NCBI RefSeq assembly: GCF_028885415.1
Contig: NZ_CP118527.1
Location: 2,418,001 to 2,482,000, forward strand
Length of the DNA: 64,000 nt
Direction: 5' to 3'
DNA from: Streptomyces coeruleorubidus
Lineage (GTDB): Bacteria > Actinomycetota > Actinomycetes > Streptomycetales > Streptomycetaceae
The notes beneath the pieces are model-generated. The model worked only from the letters and a program-made list of their open reading frames with translations, did no database searches and was not told where the DNA came from. Made by a program: the position numbers and the translations under genes. Shown here piece by piece: positions 17,159-25,507 of the stretch. Numbering within the stretch: the first letter of the stretch is position 1; every line of letters starts with the position of its first letter.

Positions 17159-17256
17159 GAGGCACTCCATAAGACACAAGGGGTGATCAATTCAGCACCA
17201 ACGTAAGGAAGTTGAGCAACATATAACGGCGGAAGACGACAGAATGGGCCATCACA

Positions 17257-17511
17257 TCAGGACAGCAGGAAATCCGCCTCCCCCGCTTTCGCCCCTTCGA
17301 TGAAGGCCGTCATCTCGTCCGTGGTGTAGATCAGCGCCGGACCGTCCGGGTCGGTGGACTGCCGCACGGCGATCCGGCCGTCGGCGAGCTTCATCGCCTC
17401 CAGGCAGTTCCCGCCGTTCCCGCCGCTCCACGGCTTGTGCCAGCCTTCGCTGCCCAAGTCGCGCGCGGGCATGCCGTTGTAGACGTGTTTGCGCGGCTTG
17501 ATGCGATCCAT
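17257..17511 (-). CDS. DUF397 small protein, probable partner of the XRE regulator
   Basis: The 84-residue protein contains the DUF397 core: WHKPWSGGNGGNCLEAM, then GRIAVRQSTDPDGPALIYT and a C-terminal FIEGAKAGEAD. Its ATG directly abuts the stop of the XRE gene (TGA then ATG), so translation is probably coupled. DUF397 proteins commonly follow DUF5753-containing XRE regulators in streptomycetes, and genetic work on whiJ-like loci suggests that the small protein modulates the DNA-binding partner. The target genes here are unknown. Confidence 0.93.
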   Translation of the reverse strand: MDRIKPRKHVYNGMPARDLGSEGWHKPWSGGNGGNCLEAMKLADGRIAVRQSTDPDGPALIYTTDEMTAFIEGAKAGEADFLLS

Positions 17512-18372
17512 TCACAGCTCCTTGCGGAGATCCCTGAGGATCTCCTTCGTGCGATGTGCCGTAGCGGCCTGCGCCGCCATGCGGTCCATGACCTCGAGGT
17601 GGGTCGCCACCTCGGCGCGCGCGTCGAGGTAGACCGCGCCGGTCAGGTACTCGCTGTAGACCATGTCCGGCAGTTCGGGCATGGCAAATCGGAACAGCAC
17701 GAACGGCCCGTACGTGCCCGGGTGCGGTCCGCCGGCGAACGGAGCGACCTGCAAAGTGACGTTGGGCAGCTTCGTGGCCTCGAGCAGTTTGTCGATCTGG
17801 GCACGCATCACCTCCGGCCCGCCGACCGGGCGCCGCAGCACGGTCTCGTCCATCACGACCCACAGCCGGGGCGCGTCCTCACGGGTGAGCAGTTCCTGCC
17901 GCTGCATCCGCAGGGCGACATGGCGCTCGATGTCGTCGGGCCGGGTCTGGCCGATGGCGCCCGACCGGAGCACTCCGCGCGCGTAGTCCTCGGTCTGCAA
18001 CAGCCCGGGGACGAAATGGGGCTCGTAACTGCGGATGACCCCGGCCGCGCCCTCCAGGCTCACGTACATCGAGAACCAGCCGGGCAGGATGTCGTGGAAA
18101 CGCTGCCACCAGCCGGGTTTGTTCGCTTCCTCGGCCAGTTGGACAAAGGCGCCGGCCTCCTCGTCGGAGATTCCGTAGGCCTTCAGGAGCAGTTGCAGAT
18201 ACGGGATTTTGAGCGCGACCTCGGCCATCTCCATACGGCGGACCGTGGCGGGGGCGACGCGGAGGATGCGGGCGGCCTCCTCGCGCTTCATCCCGGCGCG
18301 TTCCCGCAGGTCCAGCAGGCGCCGGCCGAGGACGACCTGGCCCACCGTCGGCGCGGACCGCGGTTCGCTCAC
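17512..18372 (-). CDS. XRE-family regulator with DUF5753 (WhiJ-like)
   Basis: The protein has 286 residues from GTG 18372 behind GGAGG. A helix-turn-helix occupies about residues 10-65 (LGRRLLDLRERAGMKREEAARILRV is split across the recognition region). It is followed by a DUF5753 domain with the typical EPHFVPGLLQTEDYARG and VVMDETVLRRPVGG blocks and a C-terminal YLTGAVYLDARAEV. DUF5753 is thought to bind a ligand or partner. With DUF397 downstream and an HATPase gene divergent on the other side, this is the familiar developmental-regulator arrangement of streptomycetes. It probably regulates the divergent promoter, where two inverted repeats lie. Confidence 0.95.
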   Translation of the reverse strand: MSEPRSAPTVGQVVLGRRLLDLRERAGMKREEAARILRVAPATVRRMEMAEVALKIPYLQLLLKAYGISDEEAGAFVQLAEEANKPGWWQRFHDILPGWFSMYVSLEGAAGVIRSYEPHFVPGLLQTEDYARGVLRSGAIGQTRPDDIERHVALRMQRQELLTREDAPRLWVVMDETVLRRPVGGPEVMRAQIDKLLEATKLPNVTLQVAPFAGGPHPGTYGPFVLFRFAMPELPDMVYSEYLTGAVYLDARAEVATHLEVMDRMAAQAATAHRTKEILRDLRKEL

Positions 18373-18566
18373 GCTCCACCTCCACGAAGAGTTCTGACGA
18401 GCCGGCCACAAGAGAACGCTGACAGCCCGGCGGCGCCATTCGAAGACCTTTTCGAAGAGTCGGGTATCCGAACAATCGTTCCGAACAGATCTTCGACGAT
18501 CTCAACTGGCGCCGCGCGACGTGCTGTTGCGAGCAGTGTGCCACGGCCTTCCAGACCGTCACACAG

Positions 18567-18602
18567 CACTCTGCAATTTTCAGAGTGACACTTGCCAAGT
18601 GT
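18567..18602. promoter_or_regulatory. Two adjacent inverted repeats in a divergent promoter region
   Basis: CACTCTG and CAGAGTG form a perfect 7-bp inverted repeat with a 7-nt centre (18567-18587). ACACTTG-C-CAAGTGT forms a 15-bp perfect dyad right after it (18588-18602). They lie 17 bp before the HATPase start and about 200 bp from the XRE start. This suits an operator for the XRE regulator, although this is inferred from position and symmetry only. Confidence 0.55.
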
Positions 18603-18618
18603 TCACGGCGGGGCGATA

Positions 18619-19281
18619 GTGGCAAGCGTGATTCCGTCCGCGCCCTTAGGAACAGCCGCCGCCGCAGGCCCTCTCGGCCTGGGTGCCACCTCGGAAGCAA
18701 GCCCCGTCGGGGCCGCTGCCGAGCGCCGGTTCCGTTTCGAGCTGGCCGCACATCCGGGTTCTCCCGCACAGGCCAGACGCCTGACGCGGGCCCGGCTGAC
18801 CGGCTGGTCGGTGTGCGAGGACACGTGCGACAGCGCGGCCCTGGTGGTTTCCGAGCTGGTCACCAACGCCATCGTGCACACGGCGAGCACACACATAGTG
18901 TGCGAGCTGCACGACGGCGACGACCAGGTGCGGATAGCCGTGCGTGACGAGGGCTGCGCCCCGGGCCAGCCCCACGCGGCCGGCCGCACCCGGCCCGAGG
19001 AGGAGCACGGGAGGGGACTGCTTCTCGTCGACGCCCTCTGCGACGCCTGGGGTGCCCATGAACACGGCCCCGGGCTGCTGGTCTGGGCCGAGCTGCCGCG
19101 CACGGCGGACACCGCACGCCACCCGGCGCAGCCCCGGAACGACCTGGGCTGGGGCGCCCGGCCGAAGCCGGGGCCGTCCGACGAGCCGGGCGACGGGGAC
19201 GAAGCACACCGGGCACGCCATGCGAAGGCCGCTCAGGATGTTCCCCCGCAGGAACGACGCCGAGAACGGGGACCGGCATGA
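18619..19281 (+). CDS. HATPase_c anti-sigma-factor-like regulatory protein
   Basis: The protein has 220 residues from GTG 18619 (GTG 18628 is also possible). A GHKL ATPase domain covers about 35-150: the N box in LVVSELVTNAIVHT, the G1 box in VRDEGCAPGQP and the G2 box in EEEHGRGLLLVDALCDAWG. This is the RsbW-like form that streptomycetes use as anti-sigma or regulatory kinases. A charged, disordered tail of about 60 residues follows. The gene is divergent from an XRE/DUF397 pair, as in abaA-like loci, and ends in an ATGA overlap with the next gene. The kinase target is not identifiable. Confidence 0.9.
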   Translation: MASVIPSAPLGTAAAAGPLGLGATSEASPVGAAAERRFRFELAAHPGSPAQARRLTRARLTGWSVCEDTCDSAALVVSELVTNAIVHTASTHIVCELHDGDDQVRIAVRDEGCAPGQPHAAGRTRPEEEHGRGLLLVDALCDAWGAHEHGPGLLVWAELPRTADTARHPAQPRNDLGWGARPKPGPSDEPGDGDEAHRARHAKAAQDVPPQERRRERGPA

Positions 19282-19712
19282 GCCCCGGGCGCGGTGGCCG
19301 CGTCCTGAACCTGGACACCCTGGCCCGGCTCCGGCGCGGGCTGCGGACGACGGGCCCGGCTCTGCGGCTGCCCGTCCCCGACGGCATGACCGCCCCGCTC
19401 GGCTGCGACGCGGTCGCGATACCCGCCCGTTTCGGCCGGCTGGTCATGCCCCGGCTGCCCCGCGTGGGCTGCGTCTACGCCGACGAGACGCACTGGTGGT
19501 GGCTGGTGCCGTCCGACTCCGACCACGCCCTGGAATGGCCCGCCCCGGCGCACTACGCCACCGGAGCGGTCGTCCCGGACCTCCCTGAGCTGCCCGAGCT
19601 GATCCACCGCCCGGACGGCAAGCTGCCGTACACCCCGCCGATACCGCTGTATCTGGCCCTGTGCCGCGTGACGGGGACCGCTCCGGCCTGGTCGCGGCCG
19701 GTCAGCGCATAA
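19278..19712 (+). CDS. Unknown 144-residue protein coupled to the HATPase gene
   Basis: The start ATG overlaps the HATPase stop (ATGA), so the two are translationally coupled. The sequence has no membrane segment or motif I recognise. A core stretch holds a Trp cluster (THWWWLVPSDSDHALEWP), surrounded by Pro-rich segments ending ALCRVTGTAPAW. The preceding part contains GCDAVAIPARFGRLVMPRLPRVG. Composition and codon use match the neighbours, so it looks like a real gene. Its linkage suggests it acts with the HATPase, but no function is claimed. Confidence 0.8.
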   Translation: MSPGRGGRVLNLDTLARLRRGLRTTGPALRLPVPDGMTAPLGCDAVAIPARFGRLVMPRLPRVGCVYADETHWWWLVPSDSDHALEWPAPAHYATGAVVPDLPELPELIHRPDGKLPYTPPIPLYLALCRVTGTAPAWSRPVSA

Positions 19713-20060
19713 GGTCCGGCGAGCTCGCCGGACACGACTCGGGCCGGGGCATACGCACCACCCCGCCGGACACGGCCCGGCCAGGCCACACGCACCACCC
19801 GCCAGACTCGGCCCGGCCAGGACACACGCACCACCCCGCATGACACGGCCCGGCCAGGACATGCGCACCACCCGCCAGACACGACTCGGCCAGGACATGC
19901 GCACCACCCCGTCACTCCGCGCCGTCCCACGCCTCCCCCGGTCGGGTCGTGCGCCCGCGCGCCTCCGGCGCCCCGGGCTGCGCCCTGCCCCGGCGGGCTC
20001 CGCCCCGCAATAGTGACCGTTCGTCCACGAGCGGGGCACGAAAAGGGAGGTCGGTCGACG
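19713..20060. repeat. Gap with five tandem copies of a ~37-bp repeat
   Basis: This 348-bp gap precedes the ABC transporter. At 19727-19910 five near-identical units of 36-38 bp follow one another directly. Each starts GCCGGACACG or a variant and ends in CGCACCACCC or CGCACCACCCC. There are no spacers, so it is not a CRISPR array. The units differ by a few bases, and copies 4 and 5 share GACATGCGCACCACC. The remaining 150 bp (19911-20060) is GC-rich and shows no other gene. Confidence 0.85.
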
Positions 20061-22052
20061 GTGGGGAAGAAGCGGACCGCGCCGGAAGTGTCCGAGTCGG
20101 AGCGGCTGCTCTTCGGCGGGCCGCTGCGCTACGACATGGGCTGGAACCAGCACGCCGACGCGTTCCTGGAGCTGAACTTCCGCGCCATGATCACCCGGCT
20201 GCCGTCCCTGCTCGCGTCCAGCCTCCGGCTCGCCCGGCAGGCCGACCGGGGCGCCGCGCGGGTCGTGCTGGCCGCCGAGGCGGGCCGGGGCGTGGCGCAG
20301 GCGGTGGCACTGCTCGCGGTCAACAGCGTGCTGGCGCGGCTGATGGGCGGCGGCCCGATCGAGGACCGGCTGCGCGGCGCCGTCCCCGCGCTGGTCACGG
20401 TGGCCGTCGTGATGCTGCTCGCGGCGCTGCTGCGGGCCGCGAGCACCTACGCCACCGGACGGCTGGAGCCCAAGGTGGAGCGGGTGGCGACCGAGCAGTA
20501 CCTGGAGCGGGCCGCGGCCGTCGAACTGGCCGCGATCGAGGACCACGCCTTCCACAAACTGCTCGACACCGCGCAGTACGGGGCCGCCTCCGCCCGCCGG
20601 ATGATCATGTACGGGACGCGGGTGATCAACGCGATGATCTCGCTGGTCGCGGCGGCCGGTGTCCTGACCGTGCTGCACCCGGCGCTCCTGCCGCTGCTGG
20701 TGACGATGACGCTGCCGAGCGCCTGGAGCGCGCTGACCGTGGCCCGGCGGCGCTACGAGTCCTTCCACGCCTGGGTGCAGCACGCCCGTGCGGGCCGGCT
20801 GCTCGGCAATCTGCTGATCGAGCCCGAGGCGGCCCCCGAGATCCGGGTGCACGGGGTGGGCGCGTTCCTGCTGCGGCACTTCCGCGCGATGTCGGAGACG
20901 GCGGAGGCCGAGCAGGCCCGGCTGGCCCGGCTCGCCGCCCGTACCGGCCTGATCGCGGCGGCCTGGACGGGCCTGGCGACGGTGGCGACGTACGCGACGC
21001 TCGGCGGGCTGCTGCTGGCCGGGGCGATGGCCCTGTCGGTGGCGGGTACGGCCGTGATCGCGATCCGGACCGGCTCGCAGAGCCTCGACACGCTCGTCGT
21101 GGAGGTCAACGCGCTGCACGAGGAGGCCCTCTTCGTCGGCGACCTGGAACGGCTGTACACCGAGGCGGCACAGCGGGCGATCCCGGCGGGCGGCCGGCCG
21201 CTGCCGGAGAACCCGCGCGAGATCCGCTTCGAGAACGTCACGTTCCGCTACCCGGGCGACTCCGCCCGCCCCGCCCTCGACGACGTGTCGCTCACCCTCC
21301 CGCTGGGCCGGATCGTGGCGCTGGTCGGCGAGAACGGCTCCGGCAAGACGACCCTGGTCAAGCTGCTCGCCGGGCTGTACACGCCGGAGAAGGGGCGCAT
21401 CCTCTGGGACGGCGTGGACGCGGCGACCGCCGACCGGCACCGGCTGGCCGAGCGGATCGCGATGGTGGCGCAGGACTTCAAGCGGTGGCCGTTCACGGCC
21501 CGGGTGAACGTCGCCCTGGGGCGCACGTCGCAGCCGGTGTGCGAGCAGCGGCTGGCCGCGTCGATCGCCGAGGCCGGGGCCGAGACGGTGATCGCGGACC
21601 TGCCGCGCGGGCTGGACACGCTGCTCGCCCGCAACTTCAGCGGCGGGCACGAACTGTCGGGCGGCCAGTGGCAGCGGCTGGGCATCGCCCGGGCGGCCTA
21701 CCGCAGGGGTCGCATCCTGATCGTGGACGAGCCGACGGCGGCCCTGGACGCCCGGGCCGAGCTGGAGGTCTTCGAGCGGATCCGCGCCCTGGCCGACAGC
21801 GGCCAGACGGTCGTACTGATCACGCACCGGCTGGCGTCCGTGCGCCACGCGGATCTGGTGCACGTCCTGGACCAGGGCCGGCTCGTGGAGTCCGGGACTC
21901 CGGACGAGCTGCTGGCGACCGGCGGTCTCTACGCCGAGCTGTACACGCTCCAGGCGAAGCAGTTCGCGCCATCACCCACGGCGGCCCCGGATCCCACCAC
22001 GGTCCCGCCGGTCGCCCCGGCCCCGAAGATGCCGGCGCCTAAGGCGGGCTGA
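20061..22052 (+). CDS. ABC transporter, fused membrane and ATPase domains
   Basis: The protein has 663 residues from GTG 20061 (GGGAGG at 20044-20050; an upstream GTG 20013 would add 16 residues). Residues 60-330 form the membrane domain with hydrophobic helices near 88-150 and 210-320. The ATPase domain from about 385 has Walker A GENGSGKTTL, the signature LSGGQWQR, Walker B ILIVDEPTAALD and an H-loop in LITHRLAS. This is a type IV exporter half-transporter that would work as a dimer. The substrate is unknown. An alanine/proline-rich tail follows the ATPase. The opposite-strand small gene starts just after it. Confidence 0.93.
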   Translation: MGKKRTAPEVSESERLLFGGPLRYDMGWNQHADAFLELNFRAMITRLPSLLASSLRLARQADRGAARVVLAAEAGRGVAQAVALLAVNSVLARLMGGGPIEDRLRGAVPALVTVAVVMLLAALLRAASTYATGRLEPKVERVATEQYLERAAAVELAAIEDHAFHKLLDTAQYGAASARRMIMYGTRVINAMISLVAAAGVLTVLHPALLPLLVTMTLPSAWSALTVARRRYESFHAWVQHARAGRLLGNLLIEPEAAPEIRVHGVGAFLLRHFRAMSETAEAEQARLARLAARTGLIAAAWTGLATVATYATLGGLLLAGAMALSVAGTAVIAIRTGSQSLDTLVVEVNALHEEALFVGDLERLYTEAAQRAIPAGGRPLPENPREIRFENVTFRYPGDSARPALDDVSLTLPLGRIVALVGENGSGKTTLVKLLAGLYTPEKGRILWDGVDAATADRHRLAERIAMVAQDFKRWPFTARVNVALGRTSQPVCEQRLAASIAEAGAETVIADLPRGLDTLLARNFSGGHELSGGQWQRLGIARAAYRRGRILIVDEPTAALDARAELEVFERIRALADSGQTVVLITHRLASVRHADLVHVLDQGRLVESGTPDELLATGGLYAELYTLQAKQFAPSPTAAPDPTTVPPVAPAPKMPAPKAG

Positions 22053-22075
22053 GCCACGCCGGACTCGGGCACGCG

Positions 22076-22258
22076 TCAGGCCGCGGCGTCGGCACCGTCC
22101 CCGCTGCGCACGATCACCAGGAACATGTCCGTGGCGAGGTCCATGACGACCTCGGCAGGCAGGCCCTCCAGACGCCGCGCCTGCGCGAACTCCTCCGCCG
22201 GCCAGGAGCCACGCGGCCCACCGGCGGGAAAGCTCTCGAGCACCGTTCGCCCGTTCAC
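22076..22258 (-). CDS. Small protein of unknown function (60 residues)
   Basis: It starts at GTG 22258 behind GGAGGTGCAGG. The sequence is MNGRTVLESFPAGGPRGSWPA followed by a helical part with EEFAQARRLEGLPAEVVMDL and the ending FLVIVRSGDGADAAA. It is acidic and probably globular, with no signal peptide or cysteine. The good ribosome site and sensible codon use support a real gene; similar small proteins seem to occur in other streptomycetes. It is convergent with the ABC transporter with 23 bp between stops. No function is proposed. Confidence 0.7.
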   Translation of the reverse strand: MNGRTVLESFPAGGPRGSWPAEEFAQARRLEGLPAEVVMDLATDMFLVIVRSGDGADAAA

Positions 22259-22348
22259 CCTGCACCTCCATGTCGCGCTGTACTCGTAGAGTTAAACGCC
22301 AACCATGGGGTGAACGGCTCGCGAAGTGACGGTTCTGAGACGTAGTTG

Positions 22349-22370
22349 ACACTCGTTCACTGCCGAGTGT
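22349..22370. promoter_or_regulatory. Inverted repeat ACACTCG...CGAGTGT
   Basis: A perfect 7-bp inverted repeat with an 8-nt centre lies in the gap between the 60-residue gene and the amidohydrolase stop, directly after a TTGAC sequence. No hairpin-plus-T-run follows, so it is more likely a protein-binding site than a terminator. Both neighbours run leftward, so the site sits upstream of the small gene. Confidence 0.4.
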
Positions 22371-22494
22371 GACGAACCTCTCAGCCTCTTGGCCTATCTG
22401 TTCACTTTCCGTATCAGTCGTCGTACTCGTCGTGATAGCGGACGCGGTCGCTTCCCGCAGGTCCGGCAGGCTGGTCGCCGAGCCCGGGACACGG

Positions 22495-23859
22495 TCAGGT
22501 GTCGTAGTCCTGGATGCGCCGGCCGTGGCTGCGGTCGACGAGGGCGGGCAGGCGCTCCTCCAGTTCCCGTACCACCGCCGGCACGTCGATCGTCAGCAGC
22601 ACACGGTCACGCATCAGGATCCGTCCGTCGACGATCGTGGTGCGTACGTCGGCGGAGCGGGCGCTGTGCACGAGGGTGGCGGCGAGGTCGTGGACGGGCT
22701 GGGTGTGCGGTCCGGTCAGGTCGACCAGGACGATGTCCGCCCGGCGCCCCGGCGCGATGCTGCCGACGCCGTCCCCCAGTCCCACGGCACGGGCGCTCTG
22801 GAGGGTGGCGTGGTGCAGGGCCTGGCGGGAGGTCAGCCAGCGGGGGTCGCCCTCGGAGGACTTCTGGACCAGGGAGGTGAGGGCCATCGACTCCCACACG
22901 TCGAGGGAGTTGTTGGAGGCTGCGCCGTCGGTGGCGAGCCCGACGTCGACGCCGATGTCGCGCAGGGCGCGGACCGGTGTGGTGTCGGGCCAGGCGAACT
23001 TGAGGTAGCCGCGGGGCGCGGTGGCGACGGCCGTACGACCGGCCGCCCGCTCCAGGACGGGCAGGTCGCGGTCGACGATGCCGGTGCCGTGGGCGAGGAG
23101 CACGTCCGTGTCGAGGATGCCGGTGCGTTCCAGTACCTCGATCGGGGTGACGCCGTGGCGGGCGAGGCTGGTCTCGGTCTGGTCGCGGTTCTCCGCGGCG
23201 TGGAGGTGCACGGGCAGGCCGTGTTCGCCGGCGAGCCGGGCGGTGTCGGCGAGGTCGGTGTCGTCGACCGTGTAAGGGGAGTGCGGGGCGAGGGCGGTGG
23301 TGATGCGGCCGTCGGCAAATCCGCGGTGCCGGAGCGCGAACTCCAGTGACCTCTCCCGGCCTTCGGGGCCCGTCGAGGAGAAGTAGGCCTCCCCCAGCAG
23401 CGCCCGCATGCCGCATTCCGCGACCACTTGTGCCACCGCGTCCATGGCGAAGTAGTGGTCGGCGAAGCAGGTGACGCCGGCGCGGATCATCTCGGCACAG
23501 GCGAGCCGCGCCCCCAACTCGACGTCCCTTTCCGTGAGGTTGGACTCCACGGGCCAGACGACGTCGTTGAACCACTCCTGCGTGGGCAGGTCCTCGGCGA
23601 GACCGCGCAGCGTGACCATCGGCGCGTGCGTGTGACAGTTGATCAGACCGGGCAGGGCGACCTGGTTCCGGGCGTCGAGGCGCTCGGCGGCGGTCAGGTC
23701 CGCAGCTCCGGCGGTGGTCGTCACCGCCTCGACCACGCCGTTCCGTACGACGATCGCGGCGTCCTCCTCGAACCCGATGCGCTCTTGATCGTCGTGCACG
23801 AGGACGGTACATGCGCTGATGATGAGGTCGACGGGACTGTCCGCGGCAGAAGGCGTCAT
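22495..23859 (-). CDS. Amidohydrolase, MTA/SAH deaminase-like
   Basis: The protein has 454 residues from ATG 23859; no good ribosome site is visible. The metal-binding HTH is at 76-78 in GLINCHTHAPMVTLRGLAEDL. Further ligands are the His in HLHAAENRD and in LLAHGTG, and the Asp in LATDGAASNN. The blocks HTHAPM-x-LRG-x-AEDL and TDGAASNNSL are characteristic of S-adenosylhomocysteine/methylthioadenosine deaminases rather than cytosine or guanine deaminases. The C terminus RRADIVLVDL is the usual amidohydrolase closing strand. The substrate is inferred. Related TrzN/AtzA-type hydrolases share the fold, so another aminopurine or triazine-like substrate is possible. Confidence 0.85.
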   Translation of the reverse strand: MTPSAADSPVDLIISACTVLVHDDQERIGFEEDAAIVVRNGVVEAVTTTAGAADLTAAERLDARNQVALPGLINCHTHAPMVTLRGLAEDLPTQEWFNDVVWPVESNLTERDVELGARLACAEMIRAGVTCFADHYFAMDAVAQVVAECGMRALLGEAYFSSTGPEGRERSLEFALRHRGFADGRITTALAPHSPYTVDDTDLADTARLAGEHGLPVHLHAAENRDQTETSLARHGVTPIEVLERTGILDTDVLLAHGTGIVDRDLPVLERAAGRTAVATAPRGYLKFAWPDTTPVRALRDIGVDVGLATDGAASNNSLDVWESMALTSLVQKSSEGDPRWLTSRQALHHATLQSARAVGLGDGVGSIAPGRRADIVLVDLTGPHTQPVHDLAATLVHSARSADVRTTIVDGRILMRDRVLLTIDVPAVVRELEERLPALVDRSHGRRIQDYDT

Positions 23860-23993
23860 CGCGCCAACGTACGACGAGGTCGTAAGGAGGCATGAGCCGA
23901 ACCGCACATCCCGTCGCGGCTCTGTCACGGGGCGGGCCGGGCGAGCACCCTGGCCCCACCACCCCGTCTGTCGGCTTCTGAAAGGAGCCCGGC

Positions 23994-24941
23994 ATGCTCC
24001 TCGGCACCTGGAACCTGGAGAACCTCTACCGGCCCGGCGGCCCGTTCGGCCCGAAGGACGAGGCCGCGTACGGGGCGAAGCTCGCCGCGCTCGCCGCCGT
24101 GATCACGGAACTGGACCCGGCCCTGCTCGGCGTGCAGGAGGTCGGGGACCCCGAGGCCCTGAAGGACCTGGCCGGGATGCTCGACGACGACTGGCAGCTC
24201 GCCCTGTCCGAGCATCCGGACAGCCGGGGCATACGGGTCGGGTTCCTGAGCCGTACGGCCGTGACGGTGCTGGCCGACACGACGGCGTTCCCGGCGGAGC
24301 TGCGTCCCGTGCAGGTGGACGACTCGGGGGTGACGGTGGCGCGGGCGGGGCGGGGCTTCCTCGCCGTCGAGGTCGAGGACGGGCCGCTGCGGGTGGCCGT
24401 CTGTCACCTGAAGTCCAAGCTGCTGTCGTACCCGAACGGCCGGTTCCAGCCGCGCGACGAGGGCGAACGGGCCCGGTACGGCGCCTACGCCCTGTACCGC
24501 AGGGCCGCCGAGGCGACGGCCCTGCGCGCCCTCGCGGACGAGCTCCTGGACGGCGACGGGCGGGCCAGGGACGTGGCCGTACTGGGCGACCTCAACGACG
24601 AGGTGCAGGCGGCGACCACACAGATCCTGCTCGGCCCGCCCGGCTCGGAGATCGGCACGCCGGGGTACGAGAAGGCCGACGAGGGCGACGCGGCCCGGCT
24701 GTGGAACGTGGCCCCGCTCATCCCGCCCGGAGAGCGCTACTCCCGCGTGAACTCCGGGCGGCGCGAGCTGATCGACCATGTGCTGGTGAGCCACCGCCTG
24801 GTGCACCGGGTGACGGCGGCGGGCACGGGCCTGCCCGGCGAGGGCCCGCCCGGTCTGCCGTCGGTCGGCCCCGACCCGGCGCAGCGGCGGGGCGCGCCCG
24901 GGTCGGACCACGCGCCGGTGTGGATACGGGTCGGGGGCTGA
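23994..24941 (+). CDS. Endonuclease/exonuclease/phosphatase-family hydrolase
   Basis: The 315-residue protein starts at ATG 23994 behind AAAGGAG. The EEP fold has N7 in GTWNLENLY, Glu49 in LLGVQEVGD, VAVCHLKSKLLSY, the catalytic LGDLNDE and the terminal GSDHAPVWI. The fold cleaves phosphodiesters in DNA, RNA, inositol phosphates or lipids with a divalent metal. No signal peptide is present, so the enzyme is probably cytoplasmic. The insert around 128-145 (SYPNGRFQPRDEGERARYGAY) is typical of a bacterial subgroup of unknown substrate. The gene overlaps the next methyltransferase by about 22 bp. Confidence 0.9.
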   Translation: MLLGTWNLENLYRPGGPFGPKDEAAYGAKLAALAAVITELDPALLGVQEVGDPEALKDLAGMLDDDWQLALSEHPDSRGIRVGFLSRTAVTVLADTTAFPAELRPVQVDDSGVTVARAGRGFLAVEVEDGPLRVAVCHLKSKLLSYPNGRFQPRDEGERARYGAYALYRRAAEATALRALADELLDGDGRARDVAVLGDLNDEVQAATTQILLGPPGSEIGTPGYEKADEGDAARLWNVAPLIPPGERYSRVNSGRRELIDHVLVSHRLVHRVTAAGTGLPGEGPPGLPSVGPDPAQRRGAPGSDHAPVWIRVGG

Positions 24942-25507
24942 GCGTCATCGACGTCCCGGAGCGCCTGACCTGGGCGGTGCAGGTCCTCGACCCGGCACCC
25001 GGCGACCGGGTGCTGGAGATCGGCTGCGGCCGGGGCGTCGCCGTCGCGCTGATCCGCGACCGCCTCGTCACGGGCACCGTCACCGGCATCGACCGCTCCG
25101 CCAAGGCGGTCGAGGCGGCACGCCGCCGCAACAGCGACGCGCTCGCCACCGGGCGGGCCGCCTTCCACACCCTGGCGCTGGAGGACGCCGACTTCGCCAT
25201 CAGCTCCTTCGACAAGATCCTGGCCGTCAATGTGAACCTCTTCTGGACCCGCCCGGCGGACCGGGAACTGGCCGCGCTGAGACGCTGGCTGGCGCCGGGA
25301 GGCCTGCTGTGCCTGTGCTGGGAACCGCCGGACGGGAAGCGGACCGGGGAGATCGCCGCGAAGGTGGAGCCGGCGGTCGCGGGGCACGGGTTCGCGACCG
25401 AGGTGCGCCGGGCGGCGACCGCGCGGGGCGCCGGCCTGGTGGGGGTGTTGGGCGTGGCCGTCGTGCCGGGGCGGCTATCCGGCGAGGGGCGTCCCGGGCA
25501 GTCGTAG
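24920..25507 (+). CDS. Class I SAM-dependent methyltransferase
   Basis: GTG 24920 is the only common start codon close to the conserved region. It gives 195 residues and a 22-bp overlap with the upstream gene; the exact start is uncertain. Motif I is VLEIGCGRGVAVAL, followed by VTGIDRSAKAVEAARRR, a third block LALEDADF and WLAPGGLLCLCWEPP. This is a compact methyltransferase of the UbiE-like group. It converges with the FUSC gene, whose stop overlaps it by 33 bp. The substrate is unknown. Confidence 0.82.
   Translation: MDTGRGLSVIDVPERLTWAVQVLDPAPGDRVLEIGCGRGVAVALIRDRLVTGTVTGIDRSAKAVEAARRRNSDALATGRAAFHTLALEDADFAISSFDKILAVNVNLFWTRPADRELAALRRWLAPGGLLCLCWEPPDGKRTGEIAAKVEPAVAGHGFATEVRRAATARGAGLVGVLGVAVVPGRLSGEGRPGQS

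Noticed and set aside
19727..19910. CRISPR array
   Set aside because: The repeats are directly adjacent without unique spacers and differ among copies; no cas genes are nearby.
22369..23349. Plus-strand open frame starting in the gap before the amidohydrolase
   Set aside because: Only its first 40 codons lie outside the antisense of the amidohydrolase, and no ribosome site or family match is seen.
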